A stretch of DNA of 5,148 nucleotides from Candidatus Eiseniibacteriota bacterium (GTDB lineage Bacteria; Eisenbacteria; RBG-16-71-46). Below are positions 1 through 4,614 of this stretch, piece after piece. The position numbers and the translations under genes are program-made. The notes beneath the pieces were generated by a model that made no database searches, was not told the origin of the DNA, and saw only the letters and a program-made list of their open reading frames with translations. The first letter of the stretch is position 1; each line of letters starts with the position of its first letter. Location: NCBI GenBank assembly GCA_021414165.1, contig JAIOPA010000428.1, forward strand, positions 1 through 5,148, in the 5' to 3' direction.

Positions 1-612
1 CTCGTGCACGGCCACGTAGTCGTCCTGCGCCTCCACGTAGTCCACGCGCTCGACCGGCACCACGTGCACCTGCGCGCCATCGCGCACCACGATGCGCTCG
101 GCGAACCGGCCGGGCCCGCGCGCGCTGCGTGAGAGCGCCGCGGCATCGGTCGCAGGCGGTGCCGCGGGCGCGCTGCGCGCGGCACTGGCGATGTCGGCAT
201 CGGCCTCGGCGGCCGGCGCGCTCGCGGCTGCGGCGCGCGCAGCCGCACCGGCGCGGCGTTCACGCGCGCGCACGAGCGCCTCGGCGAGACGTTCGCGGCC
301 GAAGGGCTTCAAGAGGTAATCCACCGCATGCACCTCGAACGCACGCAGCGCGAACTCGTCGTACGCCGTGCAGAAGATCACGGCGGGCACGGGTTCCAAC
401 AGCTCCAGCACCTCGAAGCCGTCCAGCTTGGGCATCTGCACGTCCAAGAACACCAGGTCGGGCGATAGCTCGGTGATGCGCTTGACCGCCTCGAAGCCGT
501 TCGCGCACTCACCCAGTACCTGCACGTCGGTGTGCGGCGCCAGGTACTCGCGCAACAACGAACGCGCCGGGGCCTCGTCGTCCACGATCAGGACACGCAG
601 TGGCTCAGCCAT
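1..612 (-). CDS. LytTR-family response regulator (3' end cut off by the window)
   Basis: Cytoplasmic two-component response regulator: the partner kinase should phosphorylate its receiver domain, and the LytTR domain should then bind DNA. The 204 residues present show a complete receiver domain (about 5-118) with the acidic pair D11/D12, phosphoacceptor D57 in FLDVQMPKLDG, T82 and K102 in LLKPF. A long alanine-rich linker (about 119-168) follows, then the start of a LytTR domain (from about 172; RIVVRDG, then VERVDYVEAQDDYV). Roughly 70 more LytTR residues are expected beyond the window edge. The ATG at 612 is chosen because GGAGG lies 6 nt upstream and the receiver domain begins at once. It overlaps the kinase stop by 8 bp (ATGGCTGA), which argues for translational coupling and a cognate pair. 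The family assignment is firm; the regulated genes are unknown, though autoregulation of this operon is a reasonable guess. Confidence 0.95.
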   Translation of the reverse strand, partial: MAEPLRVLIVDDEAPARSLLREYLAPHTDVQVLGECANGFEAVKRITELSPDLVFLDVQMPKLDGFEVLELLEPVPAVIFCTAYDEFALRAFEVHAVDYLLKPFGRERLAEALVRARERRAGAAARAAAASAPAAEADADIASAARSAPAAPPATDAAALSRSARGPGRFAERIVVRDGAQVHVVPVERVDYVEAQDDYVAVHE

Positions 613-1684
613 GCAACACCTCCGTGCCCGTCCGTGCGGGCATGATCAGCGTGACCCGGAACCGGTCGCCCTTGCGCTCGCTGCGCAGATTCGCATCGCG
701 CGCGCCGAACGCGGCGAGCCGCCGGCGCACGTTGTCGAGCCCCACGCCCTCACCACGCCGCGCGGGCGCGTCGACATCGACCGGATTCTCCACGACCACG
801 CGCAGCGCGCCGTCGTCGAGACGCGCCTCGATCCGCACGGCGCCGCCCTCGATGAGGTCCTGGATGCCGTGTTTGATCGCATTCTCCACCAGCGGCTGCA
901 GTAGCAGTGGCGGCACGCGACAGGCCGCCGCATCGGGATCGACCGCACGCTCCACCCGCAGCCGCTCGCCGAAGCGCACCTGTTCAATGCCCAGATAGCG
1001 CTCGACCAACTCCAACTCCTCTCCCAGCGTGACCTCATCGCGCGCGCTCAGGGCGAGCGTACGGCGAAGGAAGTCGCCGAGCCGCTCGCACATGCGGCGC
1101 GCGCCTTCGGGCTCGCTACCGATGAGTGCGTTGATCGAGTTGAGCGAGTTGAACAGGAAGTGCGGGTTCAACTGCGCGCGCAACGCGCGCACCTCGGCCT
1201 CGCGCGCGCCGACTTCGGTCTCGAGGATGCGGCGCTGCGCGGCATGCGTCGCCTCGATGGTGAGGTACAGATAGTGCGCGGTGGCCGACAACAAGTAGAG
1301 CGGCATGCCCGCGAGCAGCACCACTCCAAGGTCGCGCAGGATGTCGTACCGCGACAGGTCGTAGTCCGGGATCGTGCGCACCAGCAGCACGGCCAAGGGC
1401 GCGCCCAACGCAGCCCACACGGCACTCGCCTGCAGCGCCGCCATGAGCTGTGCGCTCACGGCCCGGCTCGTGATGCCCTCGTGCATCGGGTAGCGCCGGC
1501 ACACCCACCACGCCGACAGCGCGATGAACGCGAACACCACCTGCATGGGCACCGCGAAGGCGAGTGCGGCGAGCCAGGGCCGCGGCGTGAGCACGGTGAG
1601 TACCCACGCCAGCGGCACACCGAACAAGGCTGCCAGCAGGATCACCGTGAGCAGCCGCGAAGGCCGTGCAAGCAACGGATGCAT
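605..1684 (-). CDS. LytS/AlgZ-type sensor histidine kinase (His_kinase + HATPase_c)
   Basis: Inner-membrane sensor kinase of 359 aa that should autophosphorylate a histidine and pass the phosphate to the adjacent LytTR regulator. Four hydrophobic segments (about 10-32, 38-60, 81-103, 118-142) are joined by short loops, so there is no real periplasmic sensor domain. A short helical linker (about 145-168) leads to the His_kinase motif QLNPHFLFNSLNSI with H175 as phosphoacceptor. The ATP-binding domain shows the N box LLLQPLVENAIKHG (N268) and the G box GEGVGLDNVRRRL (311-323). The frame stays open another 79 codons upstream inside the LiaF-like gene, but that stretch is arginine- and serine-rich with no hydrophobic character, so the ATG at 1684 is preferred. 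The start lies 4 nt after the LiaF-like stop and has only a weak ribosome site (GGTGGAA), consistent with coupling. Kinase identity is very secure; the stimulus is inferred to be envelope or membrane related. Confidence 0.95.
   Translation of the reverse strand: MHPLLARPSRLLTVILLAALFGVPLAWVLTVLTPRPWLAALAFAVPMQVVFAFIALSAWWVCRRYPMHEGITSRAVSAQLMAALQASAVWAALGAPLAVLLVRTIPDYDLSRYDILRDLGVVLLAGMPLYLLSATAHYLYLTIEATHAAQRRILETEVGAREAEVRALRAQLNPHFLFNSLNSINALIGSEPEGARRMCERLGDFLRRTLALSARDEVTLGEELELVERYLGIEQVRFGERLRVERAVDPDAAACRVPPLLLQPLVENAIKHGIQDLIEGGAVRIEARLDDGALRVVVENPVDVDAPARRGEGVGLDNVRRRLAAFGARDANLRSERKGDRFRVTLIMPARTGTEVLHG
619..623 (-). promoter_or_regulatory. Ribosome binding site of the response regulator gene
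   Basis: GGAGG, 6 nt before the ATG at 612, lying inside the last codons of the kinase gene. It fixes the regulator start. Confidence 0.8.
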
Positions 1685-1688
1685 GCGG

Positions 1689-2579
1689 CTATTCCACCGG
1701 CTTCTGCGACTGCGCGTCGCGGCGCTCGCGTTCGTCGCGGCGGCGTGCCTCGTCGGCATCGCGGGACTGGCCCATGACAACCCCGGCCTTGGTGCCGGTG
1801 TAACGCCCTTCCGACTTGCCGTTCTTGATCTCGATACCGCCCATGACCACCAGGCCACGCACGATGAGCGTGGTGACCGGCTGCACGCCGGGCGCCAGAC
1901 GCGACTGATTCTCGACACCACCCATGATGGGCGTGACCTCGCTGATCACCTCCCAGTCATCGGGCACCGCGATCTCGATGCCACCCCACCACGCGAACAC
2001 CTCGGCCACGACTTCCTGGCGCTCGGCACGAGCGCCATTGAGGTCGATCTCGACGCCACCCATGACGGCCGTGACCTCGAGCGCCTCGACGTTCTGCGAC
2101 TCGACGTTCGTGGTGTTGGCCCCCATGAACGCGAACGGGCGAGGATAGTTGCTGCGCGAGTTGGGGCCCGCGTCCGGCGCCGGGCCGCGCAAGGAGCGCC
2201 AGACCAAAGACACACCGATGATGATGAGGAACACCGGCCACAACTGGCTGAGCCGGAAGCTCACCCATCCCATCTCCCGGGCCAGGATCCACGCGCCCGC
2301 CACCATGAACAGGGCGCCACTGGTCTGGCGGCGCGCGCCGTCGAGGCCGAAGAAGCGCACGAGTCCATAGGTCAGCACCAGCGCGGGCCACCAGCGCAGG
2401 ATCTGCGATGCGCCGTCGAAGCCCATGTTCTCGAGCGTCCACGTGAGCCCCAGCACCAGCACGATGACGCCGAAGATGAGCCGGCCCGTGAGCCGCCGCG
2501 GGCCGTTCTCCGCGTAGCGCGCACGCACCAGGTCGCGCACTCGCGTGCCGCGGTCGTTGCCCTGATCGTCACCGTTCAT
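1689..2579 (-). CDS. LiaF-like membrane protein (LiaF TM region plus DUF2154-like C-terminal domain)
   Basis: A 296-aa protein resembling LiaF, which in Firmicutes is a membrane inhibitor of the LiaS kinase in the cell-envelope stress response. Four hydrophobic segments (about 32-50, 60-77, 87-101, 112-128) include the WWPALVLTYG and LWPVFLIIIG motifs typical of LiaF/DUF5668 membrane regions. A soluble domain (about 147-270) follows with recurring glycine turns: FMGANTT, VMGGVEIDL, WWGGIEIAV, IMGGVE and VMGGIEIKN, as in the LiaF C-terminal fold. The tail (273-296) is highly charged and Arg/Glu-rich. The ATG at 2579 is chosen for GAGGAGG 6 nt upstream; a 13-codon extension is possible but arginine-rich and unconvincing. 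The gene overlaps the 97-aa gene by 11 bp and sits 4 bp before the kinase, so it is likely a regulator or sensor partner of that kinase. The family call is strong; the inhibitory role is by analogy only. Confidence 0.87.
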   Translation of the reverse strand: MNGDDQGNDRGTRVRDLVRARYAENGPRRLTGRLIFGVIVLVLGLTWTLENMGFDGASQILRWWPALVLTYGLVRFFGLDGARRQTSGALFMVAGAWILAREMGWVSFRLSQLWPVFLIIIGVSLVWRSLRGPAPDAGPNSRSNYPRPFAFMGANTTNVESQNVEALEVTAVMGGVEIDLNGARAERQEVVAEVFAWWGGIEIAVPDDWEVISEVTPIMGGVENQSRLAPGVQPVTTLIVRGLVVMGGIEIKNGKSEGRYTGTKAGVVMGQSRDADEARRRDERERRDAQSQKPVE

Positions 2580-2862
2580 GACGCACCTCCTCGTTCGCCG
2601 TCTGCCGGACCGGCACACCGTGCACCAACCACGCGGCGAGCGCGAGCCCCAGCGCCACCGCCAGCGGGATCACGAACAACTGCGCGCCAAGGTTCAGCGC
2701 CGTGCGCGCCACGACCAGCCCCGCCGCGAGCGCATCTGCCGGATGCCCGACCAGCATGAGCACCGCGAGCGCCAGATTCTGTAGCACCAGCCACACCGTG
2801 CAGGCCGCGAGCACACCGACGCGCAAGCGGCGCCAACCCGAACGACCCTGCTCAACCGACAT
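2569..2862 (-). CDS. Small membrane protein of unknown family in the LiaF-like operon
   Basis: A 97-aa protein that I do not recognise. It has a short basic N-terminus (SGWRRLR, 8-14), a hydrophobic helix (about 15-38) with VWLVLQNLALAVLML, a middle segment (HPADALAAGLVVARTALNLG, 40-59) that may be amphipathic, and a second hydrophobic helix (about 60-82). The tail is charged and hydrophilic (RQTANEEVRHER). By the positive-inside rule both ends probably face the cytoplasm, giving a helical hairpin. The ATG at 2862 has a textbook AAGGAGG 6 nt upstream, and the gene overlaps both neighbours by 11 bp, so it is real and co-translated with the LiaF-like genes. It lacks the W-W-P motif of its neighbours. 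It could be a small accessory subunit or modulator of the signalling complex; this is inferred from position only. Confidence 0.85.
   Translation of the reverse strand: MSVEQGRSGWRRLRVGVLAACTVWLVLQNLALAVLMLVGHPADALAAGLVVARTALNLGAQLFVIPLAVALGLALAAWLVHGVPVRQTANEEVRHER
2586..2592 (-). promoter_or_regulatory. Ribosome binding site of the LiaF-like gene, inside the upstream gene
   Basis: GAGGAGG, 6 nt before the ATG at 2579. It is formed by the Glu-Glu-Val codons near the end of the 97-aa gene. Confidence 0.85.
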
Positions 2863-3229
2863 GACCGTCCTCCTTCTTGGGCCACACCATGCCCGCCAGA
2901 GCCTCGACCAGCGTACCGAGACCCGCCGCCACCAGCGCGAGCGGCCAGCTGCGGTTCCAGCCCAGGTTCCACCAGTCGTTGGCCGCGATCATGAGCCAGG
3001 CGCCGATGCCGAGCGTGGTGACCGCGCTGCCGAGCTTCTTGGGGCTGCGCGCCGTGATCAGCGAGCCCACGCCCGCCGCGATCACGAACAGCGGCCACCA
3101 CGCCCACATGGCGTCGCGCGGCAACACACCGTTCATGGCGAGCAGGTACACCACACCGATCGAGATGAGCACCAGGCCCCACACCAGGCCATCGGCCTTG
3201 TCACCCAGACTCTGCTTGCGTTCGCTCAT
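2852..3229 (-). CDS. LiaF-type (DUF5668-like) four-helix membrane protein
   Basis: First gene of the five-gene unit, 125 aa. It is a membrane protein without a soluble domain: four hydrophobic segments (about 14-32, 44-60, 67-83, 95-114), with a charged N-terminus (MSERKQSLGDK) and tail (PKKEDGHVG). The motifs GLVLISIGVVYLL, WAWWPLFVIAAGVGSL and RSWPLALVAAGLGTL are the repeated helix-hairpin signature of LiaI/LiaF membrane regions, so the protein looks like a stand-alone version of the membrane half of the LiaF-like protein. The ATG at 3229 is preferred over upstream in-frame starts because GGGAGG lies just before it and the upstream codons look non-coding. It overlaps the next gene by 11 bp. 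It probably partners the LiaF-like protein and kinase at the inner membrane; the precise function is unknown. Confidence 0.87.
   Translation of the reverse strand: MSERKQSLGDKADGLVWGLVLISIGVVYLLAMNGVLPRDAMWAWWPLFVIAAGVGSLITARSPKKLGSAVTTLGIGAWLMIAANDWWNLGWNRSWPLALVAAGLGTLVEALAGMVWPKKEDGHVG
2869..2875 (-). promoter_or_regulatory. Ribosome binding site of the 97-aa gene, inside the upstream gene
   Basis: AAGGAGG, 6 nt before the ATG at 2862. It is formed by the Lys-Lys-Glu codons near the end of the DUF5668-like gene, so the C-terminal coding sequence doubles as a translation signal. Confidence 0.85.
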
Positions 3230-3234
3230 GACAC

Positions 3235-3240
3235 CCTCCC
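3235..3240 (-). promoter_or_regulatory. Ribosome binding site of the DUF5668-like gene
   Basis: GGGAGG on the minus strand, its GGAGG core ending 5 nt before the ATG at 3229. It decides this start over in-frame upstream codons reaching to 3322. Confidence 0.8.
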
Positions 3241-3258
3241 TCTGAAGTCCTTGGCTCG

Positions 3259-3285
3259 GAGCCGGCGCACCGTGCGCCGTGGCTC
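3259..3285. promoter_or_regulatory. Long dyad in the leader of the five-gene signalling unit
   Basis: Imperfect palindrome: arms GAGCC+GGCGCAC and GTGCGCC+GGCTC around a single central C (3271), with two unpaired bases (GT, 3279-3280) in one arm, giving 12 possible base pairs. It lies 30-56 nt before the ATG at 3229, between the SURF1 stop and the first operon gene. No T-run follows on either strand, so a plain intrinsic terminator is unlikely. It could be an operator or a structured leader hairpin. The rest of 3230-3394 shows the ribosome site but no promoter I would defend. Confidence 0.5.
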
Positions 3286-3394
3286 GTCGCGACACAGGGG
3301 AAGTTACGGACGATCCGAGCACAGGTCGCGGGGGTTTCGGCGAACGGCGGCCCGGGGTCGGTGAATGACGCCGGCGGGCTGCAGAAGTACGGGA

Positions 3395-4186
3395 TTACCC
3401 CTTGCGCCGGGCCAGTGCGAGCGAGCCGATCACGATCACGGCAGCAAAAGCGAACCACTGGATCGCGTACGAGAGGTGCATGGACTCATCGGCGATCTCA
3501 TAGGGCTCGGGTTCGGGTGGCGCGGGCTCGTGCGACGCCTCGACCGTGCGCAGTGAGTGCTCGCTGGGCGCAGCACGCGAGCTGACCTCGTGTGCATGAA
3601 CATCGGCCTCGCTCAAGGGCAACACCCGCAGCACCCAGTCGGCGAGCGGTGCGCCGAGCCGCGCGCGCGCGGAGTCCGCGACCAGCGCACGCGCGGACCA
3701 GAGCACCACGCCGTTCGTGTCGGCCGGCAGCGCGACCCAAGCGGTGGCCATGCTGGGCTTGGGGAAACCCTGCACGACACCGGTCACCTCGGCGAGCGAC
3801 GTGTCGTCATATTCCGGATGCGCGGTGCGTGAGTCCGCGGCCGCGAGCCAGCCGCGTTCGACCAGGATGCGTTCGCCATTCGCGAGCACGAGTGGCGTGA
3901 CCAGCGACACACCCGCCGCGCCCAGATGCGTGCGGCCCGAGAGCAGCACATGCGCGCTGCGATCCCAGCGGCCGCGCGCACGCACGCGTACACCATGCGC
4001 GGGTGTGGCGAGCAGCGAATCCGCCATGTCGAGCGGCGCGGCCGCGAGTGCGGCCCGCTGGGTCGTGTGCTGCACCTGCTTCTCGGCGCGGCGCTGCAAC
4101 TGCCAGACACCGAGTCGCACGCACACGCCGCTCGCCGCGATCACGGCGAGCCCCAACAGGATGCCGCGGGTGGAGAGCTTGCTCAG
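3395..4186 (-). CDS. surf1: SURF1-family cytochrome oxidase assembly protein (start uncertain, probably CTG)
   Basis: SURF1/Shy1 proteins are membrane factors that help insert haem into aa3-type oxidases. From the chosen start this is 263 aa, with one helix at each end and a large periplasmic domain. Family hallmarks are the N-terminal helix (about 8-25) running into RLGVWQLQRRAEK (24-36), GRWD (72-75), GVSLVTPLVLANGERILVERGW (92-113) and HLSYAIQWFAFA (237-248) opening the C-terminal helix. An E/P-rich insert (EPAPPEPEPYEIADES, 220-235) precedes that helix. The frame has no ATG near the N-terminus. CTG at 4186 overlaps the upstream TGA (CTGA) and gives a sensible MSKLSTRG start. Alternatives are TTG at 4156, GTG at 4144 (both inside the helix) or TTG at 4297, which would overlap the CDGSH gene by about 115 bp. 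It follows the CDGSH gene and is probably coupled to it. No oxidase subunit gene is in the window. Family firm, 5' end uncertain. Confidence 0.9.
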   Translation of the reverse strand: MSKLSTRGILLGLAVIAASGVCVRLGVWQLQRRAEKQVQHTTQRAALAAAPLDMADSLLATPAHGVRVRARGRWDRSAHVLLSGRTHLGAAGVSLVTPLVLANGERILVERGWLAAADSRTAHPEYDDTSLAEVTGVVQGFPKPSMATAWVALPADTNGVVLWSARALVADSARARLGAPLADWVLRVLPLSEADVHAHEVSSRAAPSEHSLRTVEASHEPAPPEPEPYEIADESMHLSYAIQWFAFAAVIVIGSLALARRKG

Positions 4187-4422
4187 GCGCCTGGCTTGGG
4201 TGCGGGCGGATCGAGATCGATCGCGACCACAGTGGACTGGAATCCACAGGCCTTGTGGCTGCCGTCGCAGAACGGCTTCTTGGCGGACTGGCCGCAACGG
4301 CAGAGGCCGATGCGCTCGCGGCCGGCCAGGCCGAACGACTTACCGTCCTGATCGACGAGCTCGAAGTCGCCTTCCACACGGAGCGAGCCATTGTTCATGA
4401 TGATGATCTTGGTCGACGGCAT
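4183..4422 (-). CDS. CDGSH-type iron-sulfur protein
   Basis: A small soluble 79-aa protein predicted to bind a [2Fe-2S] cluster with the three-Cys/one-His ligand set of CDGSH (mitoNEET-like) proteins. The signature is LCRCGQSAKKPFCDGSH (40-56), with ligands C41, C43, C52 and H56. The N-terminal half (IIIMNNGSLRVEGDFELVD, 6-24, then DGKSFGLAGRERI) is the usual strand-rich lead-in of single-motif bacterial members. The ATG at 4422 is chosen for AGGAGG 7 nt upstream; a 15-codon extension has no support. The tail is proline-rich (DPPAPKPGA). No membrane helix is present, so it is cytoplasmic. The gene is first in a two-gene unit with SURF1, whose probable start overlaps this stop codon. Roles for such proteins in redox or iron-sulfur metabolism are only broadly known; a link to oxidase assembly is inferred from the gene order. 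Confidence 0.95.
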   Translation of the reverse strand: MPSTKIIIMNNGSLRVEGDFELVDQDGKSFGLAGRERIGLCRCGQSAKKPFCDGSHKACGFQSTVVAIDLDPPAPKPGA

Positions 4423-4429
4423 GGGGCGG

Positions 4430-4435
4430 CCTCCT
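4430..4435 (-). promoter_or_regulatory. Ribosome binding site of the CDGSH gene
   Basis: AGGAGG, 7 nt before the ATG at 4422. It supports the 79-aa start over a 15-codon extension. Confidence 0.8.
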
Positions 4436-4523
4436 GCAAGTGATGGATTGGATTGGGGTTGCCACACTACCAGCCGCCCCGCCCCGGGGCGAGCCCGCGT
4501 ACGTGTCAGGCCCTTGCAACCCC

Positions 4524-4539
4524 CGCAGGCGGGCCTGCG
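4524..4539. promoter_or_regulatory. Perfect 7-bp inverted repeat in the divergent intergenic region
   Basis: CGCAGGC-GG-GCCTGCG, a perfect dyad between the divergent CDGSH and 103-aa genes (intergenic 4423-4614). No T-run follows on either strand, so it reads as an operator candidate or leader hairpin. A TTGCAA just to its left (4514-4519) and TAGAAC to its right (4540-4545) are 20 bp apart, too far for a normal sigma-70 promoter. A separate 12-bp GC palindrome lies at 4480-4491. No promoter is confidently visible for either gene. Confidence 0.4.
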
Positions 4540-4603
4540 TAGAACACATCGTCGGCACCCCCGCGCCCCTCGTGGCCGCGCCCGCCGATGTCAGGCCGCT
4601 TCC

Positions 4604-4608
4604 GGAGG
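4604..4608 (+). promoter_or_regulatory. Ribosome binding site of the 103-aa membrane protein gene
   Basis: GGAGG, 6 nt before GTG 4615. This spacing favours the GTG over the ATG at 4588, which would enclose the site. Confidence 0.75.
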
Positions 4609-4614
4609 TCCGTC

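Noticed and set aside
368..904. Open plus-strand frame (178 codons) opposite the regulator and kinase genes.
   Set aside because: Antisense to catalytic motifs of both genes; no domain, no ribosome site, and biased composition.
1685..1921. N-terminal extension of the kinase into the LiaF-like gene, or a fusion.
   Set aside because: The extra 79 codons are Arg/Ser-rich without motifs, while the LiaF-like frame over the same bases is coherent and ends in a proper TAG at 1689.
1524..2759. Long open plus-strand frame (411 codons) opposite the LiaF-like and kinase genes.
   Set aside because: It runs antisense to three well-supported genes. Its translation is His/Arg/Asp-rich low-complexity text with no motif, a common by-product of high-GC codon use.
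3230..3322. Longer start for the DUF5668-like protein.
   Set aside because: The 31 added residues look like non-coding translation and would swallow the ribosome site at 3235-3240 and the leader dyad.
3294..3394. Sigma-70 or ECF-type promoter and LytTR-type binding repeats upstream of the signalling operon.
   Set aside because: TAACTT and GAAAC-like words occur on the minus strand but without a partner box at the right spacing, and only a single weak CCGTT-like half-site is seen rather than a spaced pair.
4187..4297. TTG start for SURF1 at 4297.
   Set aside because: It would overlap the CDGSH signature in another frame by about 115 bp and add an Arg-rich leader unlike SURF1 proteins; the overlap-stop CTG is more economical, though not proven.
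4447..4456. Short direct repeat (ATTGG twice) in the divergent intergenic region.
   Set aside because: Two 5-bp copies only; too short to support a regulatory or repeat call.
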